A stretch of 12,879 bases of DNA, taken from contig DATGWV010000009.1 in NCBI GenBank assembly GCA_035299305.1, positions 1 to 12,879 on the forward strand, written 5' to 3'. Position numbers and translations under genes: made by a program. The notes under the pieces were generated by a model. That model was not told the origin of the DNA. It was given only the letters and a program-made list of their open reading frames with translations, and searched no databases. Below, piece after piece: positions 6,419 to 12,879 of the stretch (positions are counted from its first letter, which is position 1; every line of letters starts with the position of its first letter). This DNA comes from BJHL01 sp035299305 (GTDB lineage Bacteria; Planctomycetota; Phycisphaerae; Phycisphaerales; UBA1924).

Positions 6419-8617
6419 CGTCGCGACGCAGCCCCAGCGGGCGAGGAAGGGAGTCGCGATGCCTCCGGCGGAGGTGAAGGCGCCGACGACGATGAGATCG
6501 CCGCCTGGGAGCACGACGAGTTCGCCCGCACCGCCGTTGGTGCCCGTTCCCAATCCTGTCCATCGCTCGGTCACCGGGTCCCACCTCGCGACGTTGCGGC
6601 CGCCATCGGGCGTCGCGAAGCTGCCTGTCGCGACCAGATCGCCGCTGGGAAGCAGGGCGAATGCGGAAATGCCGAAGACCCCCGTCCCCATCCGCGACCA
6701 CTGCCCGGTCGCGGGGTTCCAGCGCGCGACGCGATCAACACTCACGCCGCCTGCCGTCGTGAAGGTGCCCCCCGCGACCACTTCGCCGCTGGGCAGGGTG
6801 ATGAGCGCGACCACGTAGTCATTCATGCCCGTGCCCAAGGCCGACCATCGGTCAGTCGCCGCATCCCAACGGGCGATGCGATTGACAACAACGTTGCCCG
6901 CGGTGGTGAAAGTGCCCCCCGCGACCATGTCGCCATTAGCGAGCATGGTGATGGCGCTCACCCCGCCGTTGGTGCCTGCGCCCACGCTGAGCCATTGCCC
7001 GCTTGCAGGGTTCCATCGGGCGATATTGTCCGCCGTCACGCCGCCAGCGGAGGTGAAACTGCCTCCCACCACGAGATCGCCGCCCTGCAGTCTGGCCAAC
7101 GCGACGACCGAGCCGCTTACGCCCGGGCCCAGCGGCGCCCACTGCTCACTCGCCGGGTTCCAGCGGGCGATGTTGCTCGCACTGACGCCGCCGATGCTGC
7201 TGAAAGACCCGCCCGCGATCAGATCACCGCCCGGCAGCGTCATCATGGCACCCATGATGCCAAAGGTGCCCGAGCCGAGCGGCGCCCACTGCCCGCTCGC
7301 CGGGTTCCAGCGGGCGATGCGATTGACCATGACGTCGCCCACACGCTGAAAAAAGCCCGCAGCGTAGAACTCGCCGCCGGGACCCGCGGCCGCAGCGGTC
7401 ACCAAGCCATCGATGCCGGTGCCCATCTGTGCCCATTGCCCGCTTGCAGCGCGCCATCGGGAGATGTAATTCTGCGCGATGTAACCAACCGCGGGCGCAT
7501 CACCACCGGCGATCAGATCGCCGCCCGGCAACACCGTGAGTGTGAGCACGCTCTGGTCCGTCACCGAGCCGAAGGCGGTCCACTGGCCGCTTGCCGGGCT
7601 CCACCGGGCGATGCGATCCACGATCACGCCGCCCGCGAGGAAAAAGTCGCCGCCCGCGATCACATCACCGCCCGGCAGCACGGCCAGGGCCCTCACCGCC
7701 CCGCCCACGCCGATGCCCAGCGGCGACCATTGCTGGCTCGCGGGGTCAAAGCGGGCGACGTTGCTGGCACTCACGCCCCCCGCCGTGCTGAAGCTGCCGC
7801 CCGCGAGAATCTCGCCGCCCGGCAGCAGCGCGAGCGCGAACACGCTGCCGTTCATCCCCGTCCCCAGCGCCGACCATTCGCCGCTCGCCGGATTCCAGCG
7901 GGCGATGCGATTGGCGTTCACGCCCCCCGCCGTCGTGAAATCACCCGCGACAAGCAGATCCCCGCCCGGCAGCACCGCCACCGCGCGCACCGTGCCATTA
8001 AGGCCCGCCCCCAGGGGCGACGCCACGTTGGTCGCTGAATTCCAGCGGACGATGTTGCCCCCGCCGCCGAACGAGCCGCCCACGATTACATCCTCGCCCG
8101 CCGCCCCCGCCGCCGCCGGAAGCGTCGCCATGGCGAAGACCGTGCCCGTGGTGCCGATGAATGGAACCCATTGGCGGCTGGCCACGCTCCACCGGGCTGT
8201 GCGCGTGACCGGCCGCCCGTCCGCAAAGACAAACGCGCCGCCCGCGATCAGATCGCCGTTGGCCAGCGCAGTCACGGCGTTCACGCTGCTGTTCATGCCC
8301 AGCCCCAGCGCGGCCCATTGCCCTGTCGCGGGGTCATAGGTCGCGATGCGGTTGGCGACGGCGGTGCCCGCGATGATGAAGTCGCCGCCGACGACGAGCT
8401 TGGAGGTCATCGGCCCCGATCCATCGGGGTCCCACATCATGCTCGCGGCCACGCGCGCGTCTGTGCCGCGATACGAGGCGGTCGTGGCGTCGAAGGGTTG
8501 CCATTGCGCCGTGCACTGGGCTCGTGCTGGCGCAACAAGAAACAACAGGACCGCCGTCAGCACAACGGTCATGTACGTGCGCAACCACACCCCTGCCCCT
8601 CTTGCACTCATCTTCAT
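6227..8617 (-). CDS. Secreted beta-propeller protein (delta-60/DUF5122-like repeats) with two GC-type dockerin units
   Basis: A 796-residue protein. The start is the ATG at 8615-8617, with GGAG eight bases upstream and a signal peptide MKMSARGAGVWLRTY then VVLTAVLLFLVAPARA (cleavage after ARA, residue 33). The open frame continues 55 codons upstream into the tail of the preceding gene and is not coding there. Residues 73-733 hold about fourteen repeats of 47-50 residues with the consensus IAGGxFxxAGG, NRIARWNPASGQW, LGxG, AxxxLPGGDL. This matches the delta-60 repeat/DUF5122 beta-propeller type; fourteen repeats would suit two seven-bladed propellers, which is inference. Two dockerin units end the protein (734-765, 766-796). 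It is a tandem paralogue of the gene at 8686-11046 and is probably co-transcribed from it. No enzymatic motif is visible; a ligand-binding or surface scaffold role is the likeliest guess. Confidence 0.9.
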   Translation of the reverse strand: MKMSARGAGVWLRTYMTVVLTAVLLFLVAPARAQCTAQWQPFDATTASYRGTDARVAASMMWDPDGSGPMTSKLVVGGDFIIAGTAVANRIATYDPATGQWAALGLGMNSSVNAVTALANGDLIAGGAFVFADGRPVTRTARWSVASRQWVPFIGTTGTVFAMATLPAAAGAAGEDVIVGGSFGGGGNIVRWNSATNVASPLGAGLNGTVRAVAVLPGGDLLVAGDFTTAGGVNANRIARWNPASGEWSALGTGMNGSVFALALLPGGEILAGGSFSTAGGVSASNVARFDPASQQWSPLGIGVGGAVRALAVLPGGDVIAGGDFFLAGGVIVDRIARWSPASGQWTAFGSVTDQSVLTLTVLPGGDLIAGGDAPAVGYIAQNYISRWRAASGQWAQMGTGIDGLVTAAAAGPGGEFYAAGFFQRVGDVMVNRIARWNPASGQWAPLGSGTFGIMGAMMTLPGGDLIAGGSFSSIGGVSASNIARWNPASEQWAPLGPGVSGSVVALARLQGGDLVVGGSFTSAGGVTADNIARWNPASGQWLSVGAGTNGGVSAITMLANGDMVAGGTFTTAGNVVVNRIARWDAATDRWSALGTGMNDYVVALITLPSGEVVAGGTFTTAGGVSVDRVARWNPATGQWSRMGTGVFGISAFALLPSGDLVATGSFATPDGGRNVARWDPVTERWTGLGTGTNGGAGELVVLPGGDLIVVGAFTSAGGIATPFLARWGCVATCDDIDFNNNTVFPEDQDVIDFFNVLAGADCPECNDIDFNNNSVFPEDQDVIDFFNVLAGGTCP
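6419..8401 (-). repeat. About fourteen propeller repeats of roughly 47 codons (ARWNPASGQW type)
   Basis: Repeats run from KLVVGGDF (residue 73) to LARWGC just before the tail. Almost all have RW-x-P-A-S-x-Q-W or a close variant between the GG-F and LPGGDL strands. The second, third and thirteenth blades are irregular in length, and the seventh has GGDAPAVGY instead of GG-F-xx-AGG. Confidence 0.85.
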
Positions 8618-8625
8618 TGCATCAT

Positions 8626-8629
8626 CTCC
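8626..8629 (-). promoter_or_regulatory. Ribosome binding site deciding the start of the 796-residue gene
   Basis: GGAG on the minus strand, eight bases before the ATG at 8615-8617. Just upstream is the near-palindrome TTGACGTCCGTCAA (8631-8644). Confidence 0.6.
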
Positions 8630-8685
8630 ATTGACGGACGTCAAGAGGATAAGGCCCCACGCATTGCGATCCTTTGTCAGACGGG

Positions 8686-8877
8686 TTATGGGCACGTGCC
8701 GCCTGCGAGGACGTTGAAGAAGTCGATGACGTCTTGGTCTTCGGGGAAGACGGAGTTGTTGTTGAAGTCGATGTCGTTGCACTCGGGGCAGTCGGCGCCA
8801 GCGAGGACGTTGAAGAAGTCGATGACGTCCTGGTCTTCGGGGAAGACGGAGTTGTTGTTGAAGTCGATGTCATCGCA
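8686..8877 (-). repeat. Tandem dockerin-like tail, two units
   Basis: Unit 1 (8782-8877) starts CDDIDFNNNSVFPEDQDV and ends ADCPE. Unit 2 (8689-8781) starts CNDIDFNNNSVFPEDQDV and ends GGTCP. This is the copy closest to both the tail at 6227-6418 and the single unit at 11254-11349. Confidence 0.92.
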
Positions 8878-11046
8878 GGGCGCGGGAGTGCAGCCCCAGC
8901 GTGCGATGTAAGGCGATACCACGCCGCCGGCGGTCATGAACCCGCCGCCTGCGATCAGGTCGCCATTGGGCAGGACCGCCAGTGCGTATGTGGGGTGTGC
9001 GAAACCGGAGGAGGTCGTGGCTGAAATCAACGCGGACCAGGATGTGCCGTTCCAGCGGGCGATGCCGAGTGCAGGCGATCCGTCGGCGGTGGTAAAGTTT
9101 CCGCCAGCAACAAGGTCGCCGTTGGGAAGTACCGCCAGCACGCGAACCTCAGCCTGAGAGCCGTCAAATCCCGATCCCACTGGTGACCAGCTTGCACCAT
9201 CCCAGCGGGCGATGCGATTGGCGTCCACGCCTCCTGCCCTGAAGAAGTTACCGCCCGCGATAAGGTCGCCATTGGGCATCACCTTCAATGCGTAGACAAT
9301 TGAGTCGATACCCGTTCCAAGCGGCTGCCAAGCTGAGCCGTCCCAGCGCGCGATGTTGGAGGCGAGTACGCCGCCAGCGTGGGTGAAAGAACCGCCTGCG
9401 ACGATGTCGCCATTGGGCATGACGGCAGTTGCGTAAACGGCGGCGGTGCCCAAGCTGGTCAGGCCCGCCCCCAGTGGGGACCACGTTGTGCCGTCCCAGC
9501 GAGCGATGCTGCTGGCAGGAAGATCGCCGGCGGTGCTGAAACGTCCTCCGGCGACGAGGCCACCATCGGGCAGCACGGACAAGGCGTAGACGGTCGAGTT
9601 GATGCCTGCGCCCAGTGACGACCATGCCAAACCGTCCCAGCGAGCGATAGAGCGAACGGGCAGTCCGCCCGCGCTGGTGAAGACGCCGCCTGCGATGACG
9701 TCACCGTCGGGCAGGACGGCGAGGGCGAGCACGCGGCTGCTCGTGCCTGCACCGAGAGAGTTCCAATCCGAGCCGGTATTGTGGGCAACGAAACTGGCGA
9801 TTGACGAACCTGCGCGTGTGAATTCGCCGCCTGCGAAGAGGTGGCCGTCTGGAGATGCGATAAGGGAGCGCACCACGCCGTTCATGCCTGGACTCAGAGG
9901 GGACCAGACCGATCCGTCCCAGCGGGCAACGCCGTTGGCGGGCACGCCGCCTGCGGTGGTGAAACTTCCGCCGGCAACGAGGTCGCCGCTAGGAAGTGTG
10001 ATCAATGTACGGACTTGGGGGTTTGCATCTGCAGTCGTGTCGAAACGCAGAGTCTGCCACGCTGTTCCATTCCAGCGAGCGAGGTTGCTGGCATCGACGC
10101 CTGCTGACGTCGGTGCAAACCCCGCCGCAACGATGTCGCCGTTGGGCAGTTGTGTCAGCGCTTTGACGACGATGTCCACGCCCTCACCCAGCGATGACCA
10201 CGCCGAGCCGTCCCAGCGGGCCACACCATCGACACTGGCACCTCCTGCGGTGGTGAATCCGCCGCCAGCGAGCAGATCGCCATTGGCCAGGACCTTCAGC
10301 GTCAAGACGTAATCGTTGGTGCCTGTCCCCAACGCGGACCACGCGGAGCCATCCCAGCGGGCAATGTTGGGCGCGCTGACGCCACCCGCGGTGGCGAAGA
10401 AGCCTCCCGCCACCAGATCACCGTTTGGCAACAGCGTCAGAGCGTTGACCGTTCCCGCGACGCCCGACCCCAATGGTGCGAATGTCGAACCGTTCCAACT
10501 GGCAAGCCCCGGAGACATGACGCCGTTCGCGACTGAGAATGTTCCTCCGACGGCGACATGGCCATTGGGCAGCACCGCCAGGGCCTGGACAACGTTGTTC
10601 GTGCCCGAACCCAGGGGCGACCAGGCCGAGCCATTCCAGCGGGCGATGCGATTGGCGCTTATGCCGCCAGCGGTCGAGAACGCGCCACCGGCCAGCAGGT
10701 CGCCGTTGGGAAGCGCGGCGAGCGCGAGAACGACGTTGTTCATGCCCGAGCCGAGGGGAGACCACTGTTTGGTGGAGGGGTCATAGACCGCGATGCAGTT
10801 GGCGCGGACATTTCCGGCGACAGAGAAGGATCCACCCACGACGAGTTTGGGTGTCTGAGGGCCCGGACCGTCTTGGTCCCACATGGTCGTCGTGGAGACA
10901 CCGCCGAGAACGCCCGGGAAACTCGCGGTGCTTGCATCGACGGGTTGCCAAGATTGGGTGCACTGCGCGAACGCAGGCGACAGGGCGTGAAGGCCGAGCA
11001 GGCTGAGGGCGATCAGCAAATTCATGACGAAGCGAAAGTGGGTCAT
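8686..11046 (-). CDS. Secreted beta-propeller protein (delta-60/DUF5122-like repeats) with two GC-type dockerin units; paralogue of the next gene
   Basis: A 786-residue protein. The ATG (11044-11046) has GGGAGG eight bases upstream and starts a signal peptide MTHFRFVMNLLIALSLLGLH with cleavage after AFA (residue 27). Mature residues 28-66 (QCTQSWQPVDAST..., MWDQDGPGP) align with the same region of the gene at 6227-8617, showing common descent. Residues 67-723 contain about fourteen 47-residue repeats with consensus VAGGxFxTAGG, NIARWDGSAWSPLGxG, ALxVLPNGDL. Here the inter-strand turn is WDGSAW, not the WNPASGQW of the paralogue; only the first blade keeps YDPSTKQW. Two dockerin units finish the protein (724-755, 756-786). 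The gap to the downstream paralogue is 68 bases with no terminator visible. Likely extracellular; the ligand or partner is unknown. Confidence 0.9.
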   Translation of the reverse strand: MTHFRFVMNLLIALSLLGLHALSPAFAQCTQSWQPVDASTASFPGVLGGVSTTTMWDQDGPGPQTPKLVVGGSFSVAGNVRANCIAVYDPSTKQWSPLGSGMNNVVLALAALPNGDLLAGGAFSTAGGISANRIARWNGSAWSPLGSGTNNVVQALAVLPNGHVAVGGTFSVANGVMSPGLASWNGSTFAPLGSGVAGTVNALTLLPNGDLVAGGFFATAGGVSAPNIARWDGSAWSALGTGTNDYVLTLKVLANGDLLAGGGFTTAGGASVDGVARWDGSAWSSLGEGVDIVVKALTQLPNGDIVAAGFAPTSAGVDASNLARWNGTAWQTLRFDTTADANPQVRTLITLPSGDLVAGGSFTTAGGVPANGVARWDGSVWSPLSPGMNGVVRSLIASPDGHLFAGGEFTRAGSSIASFVAHNTGSDWNSLGAGTSSRVLALAVLPDGDVIAGGVFTSAGGLPVRSIARWDGLAWSSLGAGINSTVYALSVLPDGGLVAGGRFSTAGDLPASSIARWDGTTWSPLGAGLTSLGTAAVYATAVMPNGDIVAGGSFTHAGGVLASNIARWDGSAWQPLGTGIDSIVYALKVMPNGDLIAGGNFFRAGGVDANRIARWDGASWSPVGSGFDGSQAEVRVLAVLPNGDLVAGGNFTTADGSPALGIARWNGTSWSALISATTSSGFAHPTYALAVLPNGDLIAGGGFMTAGGVVSPYIARWGCTPAPCDDIDFNNNSVFPEDQDVIDFFNVLAGADCPECNDIDFNNNSVFPEDQDVIDFFNVLAGGTCP
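8878..10848 (-). repeat. About fourteen propeller repeats of roughly 47 codons (ARWDGSAW type)
   Basis: Repeats run from KLVVGGSF (residue 67) to IARWGC before the tail. Most blades are 47 residues; the sixth, tenth and thirteenth carry short insertions of 4-5 residues before the LP-x-GDL strand. The first blade is distinct in its turn sequence (DPSTKQW, 10762-10782). Confidence 0.85.
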
Positions 11047-11054
11047 CAGTAAGG

Positions 11055-11060
11055 CCTCCC
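11055..11060 (-). promoter_or_regulatory. Ribosome binding site deciding the start of the 786-residue gene
   Basis: GGGAGG on the minus strand, eight bases before the ATG at 11044-11046. It rejects an in-frame TTG start 40 codons upstream that would begin inside the preceding gene's terminator. Confidence 0.75.
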
Positions 11061-11069
11061 GGCGCGACG

Positions 11070-11098
11070 AAGTTACGCGAATACGAGCAAACTGACAA
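11070..11098 (-). promoter_or_regulatory. Candidate promoter of the propeller gene pair
   Basis: Minus-strand TTGTCA (11093-11098, five of six to the sigma-70 -35 consensus), then a 17-base spacer and TAACTT (11070-11075, a weak -10). Transcription would start just ahead of the ribosome site, giving a short leader. Position between terminator and gene is right, but the -10 match is poor and planctomycete promoter consensus is not well known to me. Confidence 0.3.
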
Positions 11099-11164
11099 GA
11101 CGAGTTGGAGCGAGTTGAAGACATTCTGTAGTTTTTATTGCTGGCGGCAGGGACGGTTGCGTGC

Positions 11165-11195
11165 AAAAAAACGCCCGGCGCGAGAGCGACCGGGC
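11165..11195 (-). terminator. Rho-independent terminator after the gene ending at 11254
   Basis: GCCCGG/CCGGGC outer arms (11173-11178 with 11190-11195) continue through CGC/GCG with one bulged A to a GAGA loop. On the minus strand seven T residues follow (11165-11171). It lies 58 bases past the stop at 11254-11256 and insulates the propeller gene pair from the upstream gene. Confidence 0.88.
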
Positions 11196-11253
11196 AGGTG
11201 AGTCGGTGGAATTGAGAAGGAGCGGTGTGCCGCTCTGATTCAAGCGATGCGGG

Positions 11254-11349
11254 TTATGGGCACGTGCCGCCTGCGAGGACGTTGAAGAAGTCGATGACGT
11301 CCTGGTCTTCGGGGAAGACGGAGTTGTTGTTGAAGTCGATGTCGTCGCA
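11254..11349 (-). repeat. Single dockerin-like unit, apparent unit-1/unit-2 hybrid
   Basis: One 31-codon unit starting CDDIDFNNNSVFPEDQDV, the unit-1 type start, and ending GGTCP, the unit-2 type end. The 75 bases 11275-11349 differ at one position from unit 1 of the tail at 8782-8877. The remaining 21 bases, 11254-11274, equal the end of unit 2 at 8686-8706. Confidence 0.9.
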
Positions 11350-12879
11350 GCCTGCGGCGCCGGGGAAGCAGGCGCCGGTGAGGGCGATGCGGTAGGGGCC
11401 GGTGCCGGTGGGGTTGGCGTTCCAGCCGGCGATGGCGGTGCCTGCGCCGGGGCCGTCGGGAGCGCGCTCGGTGCCGAAGGGTTGGTCGAGCCAGAACTCC
11501 TGCGCCGATGCGTTGACGGGATCGCGGTCGTATTGCGCGACGGCGAGGTAGTAGCGGCCTGGCTGGGGAATGAAGGTGCTGGTGATGCGCGACTGCGTGC
11601 CTGGCGCGGCATCGTCGCTGAAGACCACGGGCAGGCCTTCCTCAGTGAAGAGGAACAACTGCGTGTCGAGGGTGGTGCCGCCTTGCGTGCTTGCGCTGAA
11701 GTTGGCGGCATCGCAGATGTCAATGAGATACATGTCGGCGTCGGCAGCGGTGAGCGCGCCGGCGATGGCGCCCAGCGGGCCGGTGCCGGCGGGGACGAGC
11801 GCGGTGGAGGGCAGATCGCCTGCGTCGCTGCCGCCGTCGATGGTTTCGTTCCACGTGAAGGCGTTGATGGTGAGGTTGATGGTGCCTGCGTTGGTGCGGC
11901 CTTGTGCGTCGGTGACGAGATAGGGGAACGTGGCGGGGCCGAGAGCTTGCGTTGTGCTGATTTGCGTGCGGAAGCCGAAGACGTTGTCGCCTGCCGCGCC
12001 GTCGTCGTTGTTGCCGTCATCGAACATTTGCTGCGAGGAGCTCAGGCCCAGCGCGCTGGCGTCGAGCGTGACGCCCAGGTTGGTGCTCGGGGGGCTGGCG
12101 CCGGGGAAGACGCTCACGCGGAAGGTGACGTTGCGCGTGGTTTCGGCGGGGCTGGGCGTGGCGATGCCGGTGCCGGTGGGGGAGATGGGCAAGTTGTTGA
12201 AGACCTGACCCCGCATGGTGACGGCGTAGATGGCGTAGCCGCGGGTGGCGGGGACGGGGTTCTTGAAGGTGATGGCGGTGATGCGCTTGCCTGTGTGATC
12301 GCCCAGGCCTGCGTTGATGAGTGACTGCGTGGAGAAGACGGCTTCGACGACGTTGAGCTGTGGCGCGCCGAGTGTGGCGGTGTCGATTGCCTGGCTTGCG
12401 GCGTACGTGCCGAGTTGGCGCTGCACTTCAACGCCCGCGCCGGGCGCGGCGACGGTCTGACTCTGGAACCAGTCGGGGCCGGCAAGACGGACGGTGACGC
12501 TGCTGTTGTCGTTGAACTCGAGCGTCATGTCGAATGCGCCGCCGTTATTGGAGATGTTGTAGAGCACGCCAACGGTGGTGTTGGTGTCCATGCCGATTTG
12601 CAGGGGCACGGTGTTGGTGCGCTGGGGCGTGGATTGATCGAGGGTGGTGAGCCAGTTGGGGCGGATGCCCAGGTTGTCGGTGTCGACGACGGTGTCCCAC
12701 GGGCGCACGCTGCCGGTCACGCCGGTGGAGCCGAGGTGAACGATGTCGAAGGCGTTGGCGGTGGAGGAGACGGAGTAATTGAGGGAGTTGGTGCCGAGGA
12801 TGGGTCCGGCGTTGATCGTGCCGATGTCGCCGCTCACGTCGAGTGCACGGTCGGAGATGGAGCGGAAGCCGTCGGGGTT
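11254..12879 (-). CDS. Secreted multidomain protein with PPC-like domain and one GC-type dockerin unit (5' end beyond window)
   Basis: The frame is open to the window edge, giving 541 visible residues. An in-frame GTG at 12835-12837 is unlikely to be the start because coding-like sequence (NPDGFRSISDRALD) continues above it. Visible residues about 1-230 form a strand-rich region (LNYSVSSTANAFDIVHLGST, GAFDMTLEFNDNSSVTVRLA, RGYAIYAVTMRGQ). About 247-339 look like an Ig-like domain (VTLDASALG, MFDDGNNDDGAAGDNVFGF, PYLVTDAQGRT). About 344-504 resemble a bacterial pre-peptidase C-terminal (PPC) domain: DADMYLIDICDAANFSAST, DTQLFLFTEEG, GRYYLAVAQYD. One dockerin unit follows (511-541), against two in every other tail here. 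No protease or other catalytic region is visible, but the missing N terminus could hold one. A strong terminator follows. Confidence 0.85.
   Translation of the reverse strand, partial: NPDGFRSISDRALDVSGDIGTINAGPILGTNSLNYSVSSTANAFDIVHLGSTGVTGSVRPWDTVVDTDNLGIRPNWLTTLDQSTPQRTNTVPLQIGMDTNTTVGVLYNISNNGGAFDMTLEFNDNSSVTVRLAGPDWFQSQTVAAPGAGVEVQRQLGTYAASQAIDTATLGAPQLNVVEAVFSTQSLINAGLGDHTGKRITAITFKNPVPATRGYAIYAVTMRGQVFNNLPISPTGTGIATPSPAETTRNVTFRVSVFPGASPPSTNLGVTLDASALGLSSSQQMFDDGNNDDGAAGDNVFGFRTQISTTQALGPATFPYLVTDAQGRTNAGTINLTINAFTWNETIDGGSDAGDLPSTALVPAGTGPLGAIAGALTAADADMYLIDICDAANFSASTQGGTTLDTQLFLFTEEGLPVVFSDDAAPGTQSRITSTFIPQPGRYYLAVAQYDRDPVNASAQEFWLDQPFGTERAPDGPGAGTAIAGWNANPTGTGPYRIALTGACFPGAAGCDDIDFNNNSVFPEDQDVIDFFNVLAGGTCP

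Noticed and set aside
6224..8038. 604-codon plus-strand open frame opposite the propeller repeats
   Set aside because: Long antisense frames are expected over GC-rich repeats. The translation is low-complexity Arg/Ala/His and mirrors the periodicity of the sense repeats.
8618..8782. 55-codon N-terminal extension of the 796-residue protein into the upstream gene's tail
   Set aside because: It is an out-of-frame reading of the upstream dockerin unit (Arg/Gln-rich), and the signal peptide begins at the ATG with GGAG upstream.
8674..8880. Acidic plus-strand reading frames across the tails (EEVDDVLVFGED-type), repeated at every tail
   Set aside because: They are the antisense of the conserved dockerin units. 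The minus frames have signal peptides, ribosome sites, terminators and conserved domain order; the plus frames have none.

Overview
The window is GC-rich bacterial DNA, and every gene I can support lies on the minus strand, so genes are described below in transcription order (high to low coordinates). The repeated C-terminal tail CNDIDFNNNGVFPEDQDV...GGTCP, a Cys-clamped dockerin-like calcium loop, is what I associate with Planctomycetota, especially Phycisphaerae, where it is called a GC-type dockerin anchor. The lineage call rests on that tail and on the many large secreted repeat proteins. No rRNA or housekeeping marker here confirms it.

Layout: (1) 11254-12879, 3' part of a secreted protein with a beta-sandwich region, an Ig-like region, a PPC-like domain and one dockerin unit. 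(2) 8686-11046 and 6227-8617, two tandem paralogues, each a signal peptide, about fourteen roughly 47-residue delta-60/kelch-like beta-propeller repeats and two dockerin units. They are 68 bp apart with no visible terminator between them and are probably co-transcribed. (3) 5123-6091 and 3914-4894, two unrelated secreted proteins of about 320 residues, each ending in two dockerin units. (4) 586-3555, a 989-residue secreted protein with four degenerate repeats of about 177 residues (beta-helix-like, passenger-like) and two dockerin units. (5) 1-439, the N-terminal part of a YggS/PLPBP-family pyridoxal-phosphate protein, unrelated to the rest and cut by the window edge.

The six secreted proteins share almost nothing in their bodies but carry eleven copies of one approximately 31-residue C-terminal unit. 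This looks like a locus of exported proteins sharing one sorting or anchoring signal. The partner that recognises the tail is not in the window. Convincing rho-independent terminators follow the genes ending at 11254, 6227 and 586, and weaker hairpins follow those ending at 5123 and 3914, so this is a cluster of short transcription units rather than one operon.

The most interesting signals are: near-identity of the tail DNA between genes whose bodies have diverged; a single-unit tail at 11254 that looks like a unit-1/unit-2 recombinant; separate homogenisation of propeller blades in the two paralogues; and a long CCAAATGG-based inverted repeat that starts inside the stop codon of the gene ending at 5123.
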